DNA of 64,000 nt from Chromobotia macracanthus (taxonomy: Eukaryota; Chordata; Actinopteri; Cypriniformes; Botiidae), in assembly GCA_036877525.1 (NCBI GenBank), contig JAZGTH010000015.1, forward strand, positions 9,806,501 to 9,870,500, read 5' to 3'. Positions 61,301 through 64,000 of this stretch are shown one piece after another. Position numbers and translations under genes: made by a program. The notes under the pieces are model-generated. The model was not told where the DNA came from. It saw nothing but the letters and a program-made list of their open reading frames with translations, and made no database searches. How positions within the stretch are numbered: position 1 is the first letter of the stretch; each line of letters starts with the position of its first letter.

Positions 61301-64000
61301 AGCCTCTTTCTTGCCACAGCAAACGTGCACTTCCAGAGTAAGTGGGGACGGGGAGAATAAGGGTTGAATTCCAACATCAAAGGTCAGATGTCATTATTAG
61401 TTTATGATGTGGTTATATACATATACACCACACTGTTGTTTCTCAATAGCAAAGAAAAATAACTATCTAAATTTTGGGTTTTGGGCTGGTCGGCATTACA
61501 CTAAATCAATCTATTTACGACTTAAAAAAAGACAAATTACAGACAGAAAGACACTATAAGTATGAACATTAAAATGCATGCAACTTATTTTTTACAGTAA
61601 AGCATTGATATTGATATTTTGCATGATTGGGTGTGGATGTTTGTGCATGTCATATTAACTTAGGAGAAGGAGATTGTAGCTTCAATGAGAAAAATGGGCC
61701 AAGAACGCGCATGCTTGTACAGAGATGGTATCTTATATAAGGTCATATCTGGTCTTCAAAGATCAAAGCTCAGATCACATTGCTCAAGAGAAGAGAGAGA
61801 GGGGGAGGTGAAGAGAAAATCCTACCAAGAAACTGGGGAAAGTTCTAACCAAGGTACAAGAGAATTTACTTCATTCCCCCTGCGGGCATGTGCAAGAGGC
61901 AAGACACACATTCTCTCACACACACACACAAACAAGTATTCCCATGTACACACAAATAAAATAATGATGATAAATAAGCAAAAGCCAGCAGGCGAAACAT
62001 ATTTTTAAGAGAGTATTCTTTATGAAGAAATTCTTAGCACTAACCCCTTCAAAACCCTTTTCCAGGACATGATGTCATAACCAAGCAAACTCCGATTGGT
62101 GGATGAATCAAGTCTGGACTGTACAGTACAAATATTCTCAACCACGCATGCCTGTCAAACACATTTGCATTGCCCTTGGTTACAGTGGAGCCAATACAAT
62201 GTCACAGCAAATAAAAATAAATTTCCAAACAAAAATATAAAAAGTCCAAACAAAAGGTTGTTAAAAAAGTTAAACAGCATTACTATCTTCTGCATTTAGA
62301 ATGATGAGATGGGATTGTATGATTATGGCTGTGATGTGACATGGAGGACCCTGTTTAGATGAGTGTTTCACAACAAGCAAGACAGCAATCACTGGGGACA
62401 GGTTGAAGTACACGTTATCTAGCAGCAACACTAAAGTAAATTTCCACCCATATACCTCAAACATTATTGTTGGTGCACAGCTGTAGCTTGTGGAATAAGG
62501 GTAAGCTAAGTAAAGCATGTAGTGGTGTATCACAGGAGCTGACCTGCTTTCACACAAACACACATGTACACACACCCTGATCTCTGCTCAGCTGTGATCA
62601 AGTGAGGAGAGCTGCCCTTTTATCCATCGAGCTGTCTGTCAAGTAATGCCTCACATCATGGTGCCTACAGCTACCTAATGCTACTCTGAGTCTAAGCTCC
62701 TGAGGGAAAAAAAGAGAGCTAGAGATACAGTGTTCTAGATCACCTGCAGAATTGGTGGTATCCAGTAGTGAAGATGTCCAGTCCTGCAGGGTGTGTATAC
62801 ATGTGCCTGCCCTGAGTGAATTATGCAGTATAACAGGCTAGTAAATATGAGAACCGCACTGAATATTCAGATAGATTTAGAGATCCAGGCACAGTGCTAC
62901 ACAGTATGCATAAACACAAATGTCAAATAAGCAAGATGTCTGAATACTCAGTATTAATGATTGAGTAGACAAACAAAACCCACATAACATACTGCTAACA
63001 TCTAACATCTGATTCTTAAGTGTGCAACCAGAGGACTTTGTTCTATCCCATAATGCCACAGGAGCTGAGGAGCCATCAGATTTAAAAATGTGAAAACACT
63101 AAAATGACAGAGAAGTGTAAGCTAGGCAGCTCACATGCAAGTATCAGTGATACCTAGAAAGTTGTTCCCCATAATTACACTGAAATTCATGAGGTCTAAG
63201 TTGTTAGTATGCCATAGGACAAACCACAGGGTCATAGGAGAATGCCAGCATGGGGAATATAGAGTTGAAAAAATGTGTTTACCTACAGCACAGTTAAGAA
63301 GTATATTTAGAAATGAATTAAGTGCATACTATGAAAGTACAGGAATATAATTCATATAATGCAAGTCACTGTCTCTCTCTCACTTACCAAGTATAGCCCC
63401 ATTCATTAACCTACATTTATTGCATTAGTTATTGGTCAAATTTAAAATGAATGACAGAGAACCTGTAGCTATACCAAAAACAAATGATACACACACACAT
63501 AGGATATAATACATCAATATTTTGTCGTTGTCAGTGTAAAAATTATAACTATACTTTTCTCTCATGTATAGAAACACAAACAAACAGCCACACAGGATTT
63601 GAAGCAGCAGCTGACCAGCCCTTAACACAGTATATGTGATTTAATTTCCCAGCCAAATATTGACTATCACTGACAATTTGACTAACAATATCCAACCTTG
63701 TACTGTCTATTTCACAATGTGCACATTTTGCCATCATATTATGTGATACAGTGAAAACAGAGGAGGGGAGGGGTCTAGCCTTTGGTGAGTGTTTGTTTGG
63801 CAATAGGAGTAACATATCTACTGCCTAGTTAGTATGCAAACACTTCAGTGGGCATTCACAGAGAACGCATTCTTGTTGTTAAAAAAAGCTTTAAAAAGTT
63901 ACTAATTTCATATGAAACGTGTTTATAAGGGCTGATCTTTTTTTAAACATACCATGTATGGTACAAACAGCAAGGGTTGAAGACATCCATCTAGTGCAAA

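Larger units (their letters stand above)
54773..64000. other. Upstream flank of prkcg, no gene recognised
   Basis: 9.2 kb that should contain the prkcg 5' UTR and promoter. A pyrimidine-rich segment (gene sense) continues from exon 1 to about 55000. GA-, TG- and CA-rich tracts occur at 55859-55894, 57141-57160 and 58341-58373. The open frames are short and unlike known families. No CpG island as dense as the 24-25 kb block was seen. Confidence 0.5.

Noticed and set aside
1..64000. CRISPR array, phage, integrase or bacterial operon
   Set aside because: All repeats are microsatellites or vertebrate interspersed elements, and genes are split by GT-AG introns.

Overview
The window is vertebrate nuclear DNA, most likely from a teleost fish and probably an otophysan/cyprinid-like one. 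The evidence is large AT-rich introns with GT-AG splice sites, many CA/CT microsatellites, tRNA-derived SINEs, and short non-autonomous DNA transposons whose inverted ends resemble a 'gggatagttcaccc' repeat I recall as abundant in cyprinids. The species assignment is an inference. No bacterial, viral or CRISPR content was seen.

Four multi-exon genes were assembled exon by exon, with every splice phase checked. (1) cacng6, + strand, 4 coding exons, 4327-8112, 264 aa. (2) cacng8, - strand, 4 exons, 16270-11570, 425 aa, a type I TARP ending in TTPV. (3) cacng7, - strand, 5 exons, 33508-27541, 345 aa, a type II TARP with an unusually long C-terminal tail. (4) prkcg, - strand, 16 exons, 54772-40138, 695 aa, a conventional protein kinase C complete from the pseudosubstrate to the hydrophobic motif. 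This set matches the mammalian PRKCG-CACNG7-CACNG8-CACNG6 cluster (human 19q13.4), not the paralogous PRKCA-CACNG5-CACNG4-CACNG1 cluster. Diagnostic words are MWSNFFLQ for gamma-6, MSSCSSRALTLL for gamma-7, the TLNRKTTPV tail with a LHNCFPKE block for gamma-8, and SLSREAVAICKG plus the C2 segment WDWDRTSRNDFMG for PKC-gamma.

Layout: 1-4.3 kb flank with a possible 3' end of a neighbouring gene; 4.3-8.1 kb cacng6; 8.1-11.6 kb convergent intergenic gap; 11.6-16.3 kb cacng8; 16.3-27.5 kb intergenic, with a CpG-rich block near 24-25 kb that may be the cacng8 promoter; 27.5-33.5 kb cacng7; 33.5-40.1 kb cacng7 upstream region (probable noncoding first exon ending at 36229) and the prkcg 3' UTR; 40.1-54.8 kb prkcg; 54.8-64 kb upstream flank with no recognised gene.

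As families, gamma-7 and gamma-8 are AMPA-receptor auxiliary subunits (TARPs), PKC-gamma is a neuronal Ca2+/diacylglycerol-activated kinase, and gamma-6 is a calcium-channel gamma subunit, so the block is a conserved cluster of excitability genes. I found no evidence of a previously undescribed system. The most unusual points are the inverted orientation of cacng6, the long gamma-7 tail, the Ser/Pro-rich PKC-gamma N-terminus, its C-terminal LTAV PDZ-like ending, and CT/CA microsatellites that form or adjoin several splice sites.
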